The position numbers were made by a program, and so were the translations under genes. From Oceanispirochaeta crateris (GTDB lineage Bacteria > Spirochaetota > Spirochaetia > DSM-2461), in assembly GCF_008329965.1 (NCBI RefSeq), contig NZ_CP036150.1, positions 3,948,439-4,012,438 on the forward strand: a stretch of DNA of 64,000 bases, in the 5' to 3' direction. Position 1 is the stretch's first letter. Each line of letters begins with the position of its first letter. Under the pieces are notes generated by a model, which saw nothing but the letters and a program-made list of their open reading frames with translations, did no database searches and had not been told where the DNA came from. Positions 24,889-34,082 of this stretch are shown here, one piece after another.

Positions 24889-27234
24889 TTAGAAGACAAG
24901 GTTCAGTACTTCTTTCAGAGATTCTACGGGATGGAAGGTGATGCCTTTGCGGATGTAAGCAGGTATCTCATCCAGATCCCGTTCATTGGGTTTGGGGATG
25001 ATGATGTCCTTTACCTTGTTCCTCTGGGCCGCAATTGTTTTTTCCTTCAGCCCTCCTATGGGCAGTACTTTTCCTGTGAGTGACAACTCGCCAGTCATGG
25101 CCAGGTTCTTTTTGATCACCTTTCCAGTGGCCAGCGATATGAGTGCCGTAGCCATGGTGATTCCTGCAGAAGGGCCGTCTTTGGGGGTGGCTCCCTCGGG
25201 GATATGAAGATGGATCACATTCTTTTCGAAAAACTCCTGCTTGATCCCGTAATCACCGGCTATCTGTTTCACATGACTGAAGGCGATGGCCGCAGATTCT
25301 TTCATCACATCTCCCATCTGTCCCGTCAGTTGAAGACCGCTTTTCCCGGGGATATTTATGGCTTCGATGATGAGGGTATCCCCGCCCATACTGGTCCATG
25401 CCAGTCCTAAGGACATTCCTGGAATACTGACCCGTTTGATTTCATCATCACGGAAGTAGGGCTTTTTCAAAAAACCTTCCAAATTGTCTTTGGATATTTT
25501 TATGGGCAGTTCTTCGGTGCCCATGACAATTTTTTTCGCAGCCTTCCTGTTGATTTTATCGATACACTTTTCAAAGGTTCTCACACCGGCTTCTCTTGCA
25601 TAACCGTCAACTATGCTCCTCAGGGCCGTTTTGTTATAGGCAATCTGTCCCTTGATGAGACCGTGTTTCTTTAATGATTTTGGTATGAGGTATCTCTTGG
25701 CAATTTCAATCTTTTCGTCGGTGATATAGCCAGAGAGCCTGATGATTTCCATTCTATCCAAGAGAGGACGGGGAATGCTGTCCAGGGTATTTGCGGTGGC
25801 TATGAACAGGATATGGGAGAGGTCAAAGGGCAGATCAAGATAATGGTCCCTGAAGGCAATATTCTGCTCCGGATCCAAAACTTCCAGGAGGGCCGAAGAG
25901 GGGTCTCCCTGATAGGACTGACCCAGCTTGTCAATTTCATCGATCATAAACACGGGAGCCTTGTTCTTAACGATCTTCAAGCCCTGAATGATTTTTCCGG
26001 GCATGGCGCCAACATAGGTTCTCCGGTGACCCTTGATTTCGGCCTCGTCCCTCATCCCTCCTACGGAGAATCGGAAAAATTCTCGACCCAGAGCACGGGC
26101 GACAGATTTTCCGATGGAGGTTTTACCAACTCCGGGAGGTCCAACAAGGATAATGATTGAACCCTTCGTGTCATTTTTAAGCTTACGGACGGCCAGATAT
26201 TCGAGGATTCTTTCTTTTACATCGTCCAAACCATAGTGGTCATGGTTGAGGATCTTTTCTCCCTTGGCAATGTCAATGACATCCGGTTTGGGTTCTTCCC
26301 AGGGGAGATTGACAATGGTTTCAAGGTAATTTCTGGTGACAATGTATTCGGATGAGGAGGGATCCATAAGAGCGAATTTTTCCAGTTCTCTCTCTACCTG
26401 TTCCTTGATTTCACCTTCAAAATTGAGTTTATCCACCATCTCTTTGAACTTGATATATTCGCTGGATTTCGAATCCACCGGTTCGCCCAGTTCTTTTTTA
26501 ATGGCCTTAATCTCTTCTCTGAGGAAGTATTCCCTCTGGCTTTTCTCTATCTTTTCATTGATCTGTGTGGCAATCTTTTTCTGGATTCGCAGGAGATCCT
26601 GCTCCTTTTTAATGAAAACCAGAACCTTTTCCATACGGGCTCTCACATCCAGTTCTTCCAGTATTTGCTGCTGCTGAACCCTGTCGATGTTGAGGATTGA
26701 GGTTATAAAGTCGGCAATTTTTCCCGGATTATCTATGTTGACCATGTTCAGGCGCATCTCTTCCGAAAAAAGAGGATTATCTTCTGATATCTGTTTCATT
26801 TCGGAGATGACCGAACGGGTCAAAGCCTTCAGTTCATCCTTCTGTTCTGAACCAACGATGTCATCCAGGTAGTCTACTGCCGCAATCAGAGGGGCTTCAC
26901 TGGTAAAGAATTTTCTGATCCTGAAGCGTTTTACTGTGGAAATGAAAATATTGACTCCACCATCGGGAAGGTTTATTTTTTTGACGATTTTAGCTGCCGT
27001 TCCCACCTGATAAATGTCTTTGGGGCCTGTGGCGGATTCATCTTCCTCTTTGAGAAGAATCAAACCTATGACCTTATCATTCTCCATGGCCTGATTTACA
27101 ATTTCTATATCATCATTGGATGTGATCATAATAGGTGTAAAGATCCCCGGAAATATTGGCTTTCCTAAAAGGGGGACAATAAACAATTTGTCCGGCAAGG
27201 CCTGTTCCGCTACGATGATCTCTTTTTCTGACAT
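24889..27234 (-). CDS. lon: ATP-dependent protease Lon
   Basis: The 781-residue protein has the full LonA layout. An N-terminal substrate-binding domain starts PLLGKPIFPGIFTPIM, followed by a coiled region with QREYFLREEIKAIKKELGE. The AAA+ module has Walker A GPPGVGKTS and Walker B PVFMIDEIDKL. The C-terminal protease contains the catalytic Ser in PKDGPSAGIT and the Lys in GGLKEKTIAA. It degrades misfolded and regulatory proteins in the cytoplasm. It is divergent from recO, with 154 bases between them. A CCTGTTAACAGG palindrome lies upstream of its start. Confidence 0.98.
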   Translation of the reverse strand: MSEKEIIVAEQALPDKLFIVPLLGKPIFPGIFTPIMITSNDDIEIVNQAMENDKVIGLILLKEEDESATGPKDIYQVGTAAKIVKKINLPDGGVNIFISTVKRFRIRKFFTSEAPLIAAVDYLDDIVGSEQKDELKALTRSVISEMKQISEDNPLFSEEMRLNMVNIDNPGKIADFITSILNIDRVQQQQILEELDVRARMEKVLVFIKKEQDLLRIQKKIATQINEKIEKSQREYFLREEIKAIKKELGEPVDSKSSEYIKFKEMVDKLNFEGEIKEQVERELEKFALMDPSSSEYIVTRNYLETIVNLPWEEPKPDVIDIAKGEKILNHDHYGLDDVKERILEYLAVRKLKNDTKGSIIILVGPPGVGKTSIGKSVARALGREFFRFSVGGMRDEAEIKGHRRTYVGAMPGKIIQGLKIVKNKAPVFMIDEIDKLGQSYQGDPSSALLEVLDPEQNIAFRDHYLDLPFDLSHILFIATANTLDSIPRPLLDRMEIIRLSGYITDEKIEIAKRYLIPKSLKKHGLIKGQIAYNKTALRSIVDGYAREAGVRTFEKCIDKINRKAAKKIVMGTEELPIKISKDNLEGFLKKPYFRDDEIKRVSIPGMSLGLAWTSMGGDTLIIEAINIPGKSGLQLTGQMGDVMKESAAIAFSHVKQIAGDYGIKQEFFEKNVIHLHIPEGATPKDGPSAGITMATALISLATGKVIKKNLAMTGELSLTGKVLPIGGLKEKTIAAQRNKVKDIIIPKPNERDLDEIPAYIRKGITFHPVESLKEVLNLVF

Positions 27235-27252
27235 TTTTTACCTCTATTTTTT

Positions 27253-27264
27253 CCTGTTAACAGG
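27253..27264. promoter_or_regulatory. 12-bp palindrome in lon leader
   Basis: CCTGTTAACAGG, a perfect palindrome 19 bases upstream of the lon ATG. It may be an operator; no regulator is known to me for this site, and 12-bp palindromes can be chance. Confidence 0.3.
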
Positions 27265-27388
27265 CTTTTTATTCATTAAAGGGTGACCCTTGCTTGTACT
27301 CTCATTGAATTTAAAATTTCAGGCCCTTAAAGGCAAGTCTTTTCTCTCTTTTCCCGGTGGAACCTTTCGCCTATACTGAAAGAGAACC

Positions 27389-28129
27389 ATGAATCGACTG
27401 ATCAAAGAAAACTATATTCCCTTAAAAGCCTCCGACCTGGGTGAAAACCATAAACTGGTTTTAATTCTCACCCCGGGGCAGGGGTTGATCCGGATTGCCG
27501 TCTTTGGAGTTAAGGGTAAAAAATCGGGTTCCCAGAGAGCCTTGATTCAGCCTTTTTCTCTCTGCCGGGGCGATCTGTATTACGATCCTGTCAAGAAGCT
27601 CTGGCGCCTGAAAGAGGGAGAATGCCTTGAGAGCCGGGATAGTTTTCATGCTCATCTCAATAAGTACTATGCAGCTCTTTTCTGGTCGGATCTTATCATA
27701 CAGACCTATGCCGGAGGAGGCAGCCGGGATTTTTTCAATCTTTCGGAGTCTCTGTTCCGGGATCTGGATCAGGAAGCTGAGGCTCTAGTGCCTGGTCTCT
27801 TCTTGTCTTCTCTCTGGGATTATCTGGCCCTCGAAGGAATCCAGCCTGAAACAAACCGCTGCTCCCGATGTGGCAGACCGGCTCCTGCGAACAAGGCCGT
27901 TTGTTACAGCCCGGAGGGGATGGTTGTTTGTTCCCGTTGCCGTATTGATCGGCTGCCCTTGCTCACGGCTCCTGCCAGGGAATTTTTAGAATCGGTCATC
28001 GGGAAACAGGGGCTTCCAGAGGTTGACGCTGATACCCTTGAGAGCCTGACAAGCTATATTATGACCATTCTGAGGACCATTGTCAGGTTGAATATGGGAC
28101 AGGAGTCTCTTCGAATTATTTTTAAATAA
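27389..28129 (+). CDS. recO: DNA repair protein RecO
   Basis: The 246-residue product starts with the RecO OB fold (MNRLIKENYIPLKASDLGEN, then GLIRIAVFGVKGKKSG) and continues with a helical C-terminal domain carrying the family zinc site: CSRCGRPAP and CSRCR (about residues 168 and 187). RecO loads RecA on gap DNA with RecR and RecF. The start codon is preceded by AAAGAGAA. It is transcribed away from lon and followed by the chemoreceptor pair. Confidence 0.9.
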   Translation: MNRLIKENYIPLKASDLGENHKLVLILTPGQGLIRIAVFGVKGKKSGSQRALIQPFSLCRGDLYYDPVKKLWRLKEGECLESRDSFHAHLNKYYAALFWSDLIIQTYAGGGSRDFFNLSESLFRDLDQEAEALVPGLFLSSLWDYLALEGIQPETNRCSRCGRPAPANKAVCYSPEGMVVCSRCRIDRLPLLTAPAREFLESVIGKQGLPEVDADTLESLTSYIMTILRTIVRLNMGQESLRIIFK

Positions 28130-28140
28130 ACAGAACATCG

Positions 28141-28170
28141 TTGAAGAAATGAGCTTTCAGCTTATATAAT
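28141..28170 (+). promoter_or_regulatory. sigma-70 promoter of first tandem chemoreceptor
   Basis: TTGAAG, an 18-base spacer and a perfect TATAAT (28165-28170) lie 35 bases upstream of the first ATG of the chemoreceptor gene. Confidence 0.6.
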
Positions 28171-28204
28171 AGCGCATCCTCAAATAAAAATTAAAAAAAT
28201 TGGA

Positions 28205-30310
28205 ATGTTCATGATGAAAAAGAACAATAAAAAAAGGATTCGAGACTCTCTGGCTTTTTCTCTCAATATCTATTTCCTGATCTTCCTTTCTGTCATTTTT
28301 ATATTTCTTGGATATTTCTTACGCACAACAACGAACACTCTCATACAGAAGGAACAGCAGGAAAATCTTATACGAATGTCTCGATCCACCATGGGAACGA
28401 TGTCCCTGCAGATGGAGAATGCAGGAAGAGTGCTTTTTGCGCATGCAATGAATCCGAATTATGGCGTTAGTCTGCAGAATCGAAATTTTACATATTCAGC
28501 CAGTGTCCTTTACAAGCTGAAGTCCCAGAGTCCCTATTTCGAAGATGTTTTTTTAATGGATTCAGAGGGACTTGTTGTCGGATCCACAAACCCGAAACTG
28601 AAGGGGAAAGACTATTCGGAGGATTCATTCTTTAAGAATGCCAAGATGTCCGGTCATGAATTTGACATTGATCCAACGATTGTTCGATTCGGAGAAGAGG
28701 GCTATCCGGCAGCCATCGTTTCGTCTGCCGTTCTTGTGGACGGGAATATTGAGGGATTTTTGGTCATATCCATGAATATGCAAAAATTCGGGACCGATTT
28801 TATTGTGAATAGAAAAGTGGGTGAGACGGGAAACACCTATGTCATAGACAGCCAGGGGATCATCTTTATTCATCCGGACAAAGAACACATCTTCCTGGAT
28901 TCCAAGAACCTTGATTTCATCAACGCAGTCCTTGAAGCAGGTTCGCAAGAAGTCTATTTACCCTATACATTCGAGGGTGTTTCAAAACAAGGGGCCTTTG
29001 CCTGGATGGAAGATCCTAAGTGGCTGGTTGCTACCGTTGTTGATGACAGTGAGGTTTTTAGGATCACCCGGAGTATAACTCTTATTCTGATTATCCTCCT
29101 TTTCTCAACAGATCTTATTCTAATCTTTTTTCTCGCTTTTGTGGTCCGTCATAAGATCACAAGCCGTCTCCTCCCAGTGGAAATTCTAATGGGAAAGGCC
29201 GCCGAAGGGCAGCTGAATGCTAAGGGACAGTGGAAAGGGAGAGATGAAGTGGCTTCTATAACACGGAGTTACAACAGCCTTGTTGATTCCCTGAGCAGTT
29301 TTTTTCATGACCTGAATAATCGTATGAACAATATGGATGAGGGCGGGAATGACCTTGCTTCCAATATGGAAGAGACAGCTGCCGCCGTACAGCAGATCAA
29401 GGCCAATATTGACAGTTCTATGAAACAGATTAGGGCCCAGGACGAGAGTGTTCATGAAACAGCCAGTGCAGTTACTCAGGTCGCTTTAAACATTGAATCC
29501 CTGGACCGGTCACTCAAAAAACAGGGGGAGAGTATTCTAAGTTCATCCAGTTCGGTGGAAGAGTTGATTGCCCAGATCAATACCATCAGTAATTCTACTT
29601 CCGAAGCCAGAGCTTGCATGGATGAATTGGTGGGAGCCACCCGCAATGGGTCTGATAAATTGAATTTGGTCAGCGGTCAGGTCCATGAAATACTGGAGAG
29701 ATCCCATAGACTCGAAGATGCCAATAAGCTGATCTCCGGTATCGCTGCCAGGACGAATCTTTTGGCCATGAATGCCGCTATTGAGGCTGCCCATGCGGGT
29801 AGCGCGGGCCAGGGATTTGCGGTTGTTGCTGACGAGATCAGAAAATTGGCAGAGCAGTCTTCTACCCAATCTAAAGAAGTGAAGGCCTCTATCGGAGAGA
29901 TTAATGCCAGTATTATGGATGTGGTGAAGGGGTCTCAGGAATCTGGAAAGTCTTTTGACATTATTCAGGAAAGTATAGGCAGGATGAACCGGATAACCGA
30001 TGAAATCCGATCCTCCATGGATGAACAGGCTCAAGGGGGACAGGAAGTTCTCCAGTCCTTGTCCGAAATGCGGCAGATTGCTTCGGGAGTCATGGAGCAA
30101 TCTGGAGAAATGTCACAAGGGAATGATCTGATCAGAGGAGCTGTCGGTTCTTTGGGTGAAATCAGTATTCAGGTCATTCATGCCATGGATGAAATCAACA
30201 ATGGTATCAATGAAATCAACCAGTCCATGGTGAATGTGGCCACTTTGACCGAAAAAAACAGAGAGAATATTGAGTCTGTGAAGGCCGATGCATCAAAGTA
30301 TAAAATATGA
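28205..30310 (+). CDS. dCache-type methyl-accepting chemotaxis protein, copy 1
   Basis: The 701-residue receptor has a first membrane helix ([20 protein letters not shown]), a periplasmic dCache-like domain ([19 protein letters not shown] and [19 protein letters not shown] mark the PAS folds), a second helix near 290-312, a HAMP stretch and a signalling hairpin with [19 protein letters not shown]. Start candidates ATG 28205, 28211 and 28214 are close together. From about residue 300 to the end it is almost identical to the next gene, while the ligand domain has diverged, so the pair probably senses different ligands through the same signalling module. Confidence 0.93.
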   Translation: MFMMKKNNKKRIRDSLAFSLNIYFLIFLSVIFIFLGYFLRTTTNTLIQKEQQENLIRMSRSTMGTMSLQMENAGRVLFAHAMNPNYGVSLQNRNFTYSASVLYKLKSQSPYFEDVFLMDSEGLVVGSTNPKLKGKDYSEDSFFKNAKMSGHEFDIDPTIVRFGEEGYPAAIVSSAVLVDGNIEGFLVISMNMQKFGTDFIVNRKVGETGNTYVIDSQGIIFIHPDKEHIFLDSKNLDFINAVLEAGSQEVYLPYTFEGVSKQGAFAWMEDPKWLVATVVDDSEVFRITRSITLILIILLFSTDLILIFFLAFVVRHKITSRLLPVEILMGKAAEGQLNAKGQWKGRDEVASITRSYNSLVDSLSSFFHDLNNRMNNMDEGGNDLASNMEETAAAVQQIKANIDSSMKQIRAQDESVHETASAVTQVALNIESLDRSLKKQGESILSSSSSVEELIAQINTISNSTSEARACMDELVGATRNGSDKLNLVSGQVHEILERSHRLEDANKLISGIAARTNLLAMNAAIEAAHAGSAGQGFAVVADEIRKLAEQSSTQSKEVKASIGEINASIMDVVKGSQESGKSFDIIQESIGRMNRITDEIRSSMDEQAQGGQEVLQSLSEMRQIASGVMEQSGEMSQGNDLIRGAVGSLGEISIQVIHAMDEINNGINEINQSMVNVATLTEKNRENIESVKADASKYKI
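29110..30305 (+). repeat. near-identical cytoplasmic half, copy 1
   Basis: This segment matches 31390-32580 base for base over long stretches, covering HAMP, methylation helices and hairpin tip. The N-terminal halves upstream are clearly more divergent, so the similarity is not explained by recent whole-gene duplication alone. Confidence 0.8.
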
Positions 30311-30421
30311 GGGAAGGGGGCTTTGGAATGCTCATTGCAGAATCCTCCTGAAAATTATTTCTTTTCCAGGTATATCCAGGTCATATTTTTTTGTTCTAAC
30401 AGTCATATCAGAATTTAATCG

Positions 30422-30451
30422 TTGTAAGATCTTGCCAGTGGAGAATATAAT
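30422..30451 (+). promoter_or_regulatory. sigma-70 promoter of second tandem chemoreceptor
   Basis: TTGTAA, an 18-base spacer and TATAAT (30446-30451). The second receptor therefore has its own promoter and need not share the first gene's transcript. Confidence 0.55.
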
Positions 30452-30484
30452 ACTTTAAAAGTAAAAAAAACATTTGAAACTGGA

Positions 30485-32587
30485 ATGATTTTTATGAAAA
30501 GAAACAACAAAACAATCCGCGACTCTCTGGCTTTCTCTCTTAATATCTATTTTTTAATATTTCTTACTGTCATTTTTCTTGTTCTTGGATTTTTTTTAAG
30601 AACTGTGGCAAACTCAATTATTCTAAAAGAACAGCAAACCAATTTGATGAGCAACTCTCTGTCCATCAAGAATTCTTTATCATCAGATATGGATAATGCA
30701 GGAAAATTACTTTACGCCCATTCTATCAATCCAAACTATGGGCAGAGCCTGATTGATAGAGAATATTTTCATTTAGACAGTGATCTCAATAAACTAAAAT
30801 CTCAATGTCCTTACTTTGAAGATATCTATCTGATGGATTCAAAGGGAATTGTTGTCGCTTCGACAAATCCAAAATTGAAAGGGAATGATTATTCAAATAC
30901 ATCCTACTTTCGGCATTCAAAGAGTCCTGGCCATGAATATTTCATAGATTCAACTATTATTAAAACTGGAGAGTCTGGTTATCCCTCGGCTATGATTACC
31001 TCAGCAATCAATGTGTATGGGAAAATCGTAGGTATCCTGGCTATTTCGATGAATATGTCTGAATATGGGCATGATGTAATTCTAGATAAAAATATAGGAG
31101 AAACCGGGTACTCCTATGTAATCGACAAGGATGGAGTCCTTTTTATTCATCCCGATGAAGATAAAATGTTTTTTGATTCTCATAACTGGGAATTTATTAA
31201 TACTGTTTTTGAATCGGGAGAGAAGGAACTATATTTACCCTACACGTTTGAGGGTATTTCAAAGCAGGGCGCTTTTGTCTGGATGGATGACCCTCAGTGG
31301 CTGGTCGTTGTCGGCATTAATGATATTGAAGTCTTTAAGGTCTCCCGGCAGATAACTCTTATTCTAATTGGTCTCCTTTTATCGGCTGATATTCTCCTAA
31401 TCTTTTTTCTCGCTTTTGTGGTCCGTCGAAAAATTACCAGCCGTCTCCTCCCGGTGGAAATTCTAATGGGAAAGGCCGCCGAAGGGCAGCTGAATGCTAA
31501 GGGACAGTGGAAAGGGAGAGATGAAGTGGCTTCTATAACACGGAGTTACAATAGCCTGGTTGATTCCCTGAGCAGTTTTTTTCATGACCTGAATAATCGC
31601 ATGATGGATATGGATGAGGGCGGGAATGACCTTGCTTCCAATATGGAAGAGACAGCTGCCGCCGTACAGCAGATCAAGGCTAATATTGACAGTTCTATGA
31701 AACAGATTCGGGCCCAGGACGAGAGTGTTCATGAAACAGCCAGTGCAGTTTCTCAGGTCGCTTTGAGTATTGAAGCCCTGGATAAATCCCTTAAAAGACA
31801 GAGCAAGAGTATTCTCAGTTCATCCAGTTCGGTGGAAGAGTTGATTGCCCAGATAAACACCATCAGTAATTCTACTTCCGAAGCCAGAGCTTGCATGGAT
31901 GAATTGGTGGGAGCCACCCGCAATGGGTCTGATAAATTGAATCTGGTAAGTTCTCTGGTTAATGAAATACTGGAGAGATCCCATAGACTCGAAGATGCCA
32001 ATAAGCTGATCTCCGGTATCGCTGCCAGGACGAATCTTTTGGCCATGAATGCCGCTATTGAGGCTGCCCATGCGGGTAGCGCGGGCCAGGGATTTGCGGT
32101 CGTTGCTGACGAGATCAGAAAATTGGCAGAGCAGTCTTCTACCCAGTCTAAAGAAGTAAAAACATCCATTGGAGAGATCAATACCAGTATTCTGGATGTG
32201 GTTAAGGGGTCTCAGGAATCTGGAAAGTCTTTTGACATTATTCAGGAAAGTATAGGCAGGATGAACCGGATAACCGATGAAATCCGATCCTCAATGGAAG
32301 AACAGTCCCAGGGAGGCCAGCAGGTTCTTCAATCCTTGGCCGAAATGCGTCAGATAACTACTGCTGTCATGGAGCAATCCGGAGAAATGTCCCAGGGTAA
32401 TGATCTGATCAGAGGAGCTGTCGGTTCTTTGGGAGACATCAGTATTCAAGTGATTCAAGCCATGGATGAAATTGATAATGGGATCAGTGAAATCAACCAG
32501 TCTATGGTCAATGTGGCTGCTTTGACGGAAAAAAATAAAGATAATATTGAAGCTGTGCGGGCTGATGCTTCTAAATATGAAGTATAA
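30485..32587 (+). CDS. dCache-type methyl-accepting chemotaxis protein, copy 2
   Basis: A 700-residue paralogue of the preceding gene. It keeps the layout: first helix [20 protein letters not shown], dCache domain with [19 protein letters not shown] and [19 protein letters not shown], second helix, HAMP, and the signalling hairpin [19 protein letters not shown]. The ligand-binding half differs from copy 1 at many positions, while the cytoplasmic half is nearly unchanged. The ATG at 30494 (MKRNNK) is at better distance from GGA than 30485. Ligand unknown; dCache domains often bind amino acids or other small carboxylates. Confidence 0.93.
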   Translation: MIFMKRNNKTIRDSLAFSLNIYFLIFLTVIFLVLGFFLRTVANSIILKEQQTNLMSNSLSIKNSLSSDMDNAGKLLYAHSINPNYGQSLIDREYFHLDSDLNKLKSQCPYFEDIYLMDSKGIVVASTNPKLKGNDYSNTSYFRHSKSPGHEYFIDSTIIKTGESGYPSAMITSAINVYGKIVGILAISMNMSEYGHDVILDKNIGETGYSYVIDKDGVLFIHPDEDKMFFDSHNWEFINTVFESGEKELYLPYTFEGISKQGAFVWMDDPQWLVVVGINDIEVFKVSRQITLILIGLLLSADILLIFFLAFVVRRKITSRLLPVEILMGKAAEGQLNAKGQWKGRDEVASITRSYNSLVDSLSSFFHDLNNRMMDMDEGGNDLASNMEETAAAVQQIKANIDSSMKQIRAQDESVHETASAVSQVALSIEALDKSLKRQSKSILSSSSSVEELIAQINTISNSTSEARACMDELVGATRNGSDKLNLVSSLVNEILERSHRLEDANKLISGIAARTNLLAMNAAIEAAHAGSAGQGFAVVADEIRKLAEQSSTQSKEVKTSIGEINTSILDVVKGSQESGKSFDIIQESIGRMNRITDEIRSSMEEQSQGGQQVLQSLAEMRQITTAVMEQSGEMSQGNDLIRGAVGSLGDISIQVIQAMDEIDNGISEINQSMVNVAALTEKNKDNIEAVRADASKYEV
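31390..32580 (+). repeat. near-identical cytoplasmic half, copy 2
   Basis: Partner of 29110-30305. Identity is highest around the hairpin tip and the segment following the second membrane helix. Small divergent patches (for example codons near 31750-31820 and 32310-32370) interrupt it, a mosaic pattern typical of repeated gene conversion. Confidence 0.8.
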
Positions 32588-32756
32588 TAATGATTCTCTT
32601 TCCGGCGGAAAGAACGCTAGACTATTATTTTGAATCGCCCCCTCTTAATACTCCTTTATAGGGCACCTTGATGGACCACATTGCATCTCTTTATCCTGCC
32701 TTTATATCAAGGGCTGACAGAAGGAGCTATTGTGAGGTATTTTAGTGTGAGGGAGT

Positions 32757-34073
32757 ATGAGGATGCGCATCGTTGATATTATAATGAAAAAACGCGACGG
32801 AGCTGCTCTGACTGAAGAGGAGCTTCGTTTCTTTATTAATGGTTATGTCACTGGAGATATCCCCGAATACCAGGCCAGTGCCTGGCTTATGGCCGTATAC
32901 TTTCGAGGGATGGATGCCGTCGAAACAGGGCTTTTGACCAGACTCATGATGGAGTCGGGCGTCCTTATGGATCTCAGCGACCTTGCCGGACCTCTTGTAG
33001 ATAAACATTCCACCGGCGGTGTGGGGGATAAAACCTCCCTCATCCTCGCTCCCCTGGCTGCGGCCTGCGGTGCCCAGGTTCCCATGATGAGCGGTCGCGC
33101 CCTGGGACATACCGGAGGCACTCTGGACAAATTGGAGTCGGTCAAAGGCTATACCGTCGATGCCACAGAGGATGATTTGAAGCGGATCATCGCTAGAGCC
33201 GGGTATGCCCTTATCGGTCAGACCGCCCAGGTCGTTCCTGCAGACAGAAAAATGTATGCTCTTCGGGATGTTACAGCCACGGTGGAATCTATTCCATTGA
33301 TTACGGCTAGTATTCTGAGTAAGAAGCTGGCCGAAGGAGCCCAATCTCTTGTCTTTGATGTAAAATGCGGTTCTGGGGCCTTTATGAAAACATTACAGAA
33401 TGCAGAGATCCTTGCCGAATCTCTTGTGAAAACAGGACAAGCCATGGGGCGGAAGGTCATCGCTCTCATCACGGCCATGGAAGAACCCCTGGGCCGGATG
33501 GTGGGAAATTTTCTGGAAGTGGAAGAATCCTGGAATTGCCTCCAAGGAGGAGGACCTGACGATTTGATGGAAGTGACCTTGGCACTCTGCTCCAAAATGC
33601 TTTTGACCTCTGGTCTCTGCAAAGGTTCTGATGAGGCCATGGATCTATGCCTGCAAAAAATCAAAAGTGGAGAAGGAGCTGACCGGTTCCGGGAAAACAT
33701 GATTGCCCAGGGAGCCGACTGGCAGTGGTTTTTAGACCATGTCGGAACGTGGCGAGCCCCTGTCAAAGTAGAATTCAAGGCTCCCCGGCAGGGAATCATT
33801 CATGAAATCAATGCCTACAAGGTGGGCATGTGCGCCCTGGGGTTGGGAGTGGGACGAAATAAGGCAGATGATCCTGTGCAGCCCCATACGGGATTGCACT
33901 TTTTAAAGAAAAGGGGTGAGTCGGTGGCAAAGGGAGATCTTCTTTGCGAAGTCTTTGCCCTGAATGATCAGGATGCCCGTCAGGCTCTGGCCTCTCTGGA
34001 GGAGGCTTTTCGCATATCCCCAGACCCAATGACTCCAGAAGCTCTTATTCTGAAAGAAGTCGGAGAACTCTAA
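32757..34073 (+). CDS. pyrimidine-nucleoside phosphorylase
   Basis: The 438-residue enzyme carries the family signature: MRIVDIIMKKRDGAALTEEE, the phosphate-binding KHSTGGVGDKTSL (about residue 82) and SGRALGHTGGTLDKLESVKG, then the C-terminal hairpin domain beginning about residue 340. It cleaves thymidine, deoxyuridine or uridine with phosphate to base and pentose-1-phosphate. Thymidine-only (DeoA) and broad (Pdp) members cannot be told apart by eye, so no symbol is given. Both ATG 32757 and ATG 32763 have a GAGG-type ribosome-binding site. recJ starts nine bases downstream and is probably in the same operon. Confidence 0.92.
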   Translation: MRMRIVDIIMKKRDGAALTEEELRFFINGYVTGDIPEYQASAWLMAVYFRGMDAVETGLLTRLMMESGVLMDLSDLAGPLVDKHSTGGVGDKTSLILAPLAAACGAQVPMMSGRALGHTGGTLDKLESVKGYTVDATEDDLKRIIARAGYALIGQTAQVVPADRKMYALRDVTATVESIPLITASILSKKLAEGAQSLVFDVKCGSGAFMKTLQNAEILAESLVKTGQAMGRKVIALITAMEEPLGRMVGNFLEVEESWNCLQGGGPDDLMEVTLALCSKMLLTSGLCKGSDEAMDLCLQKIKSGEGADRFRENMIAQGADWQWFLDHVGTWRAPVKVEFKAPRQGIIHEINAYKVGMCALGLGVGRNKADDPVQPHTGLHFLKKRGESVAKGDLLCEVFALNDQDARQALASLEEAFRISPDPMTPEALILKEVGEL

Positions 34074-34082
34074 TAAATTAGT

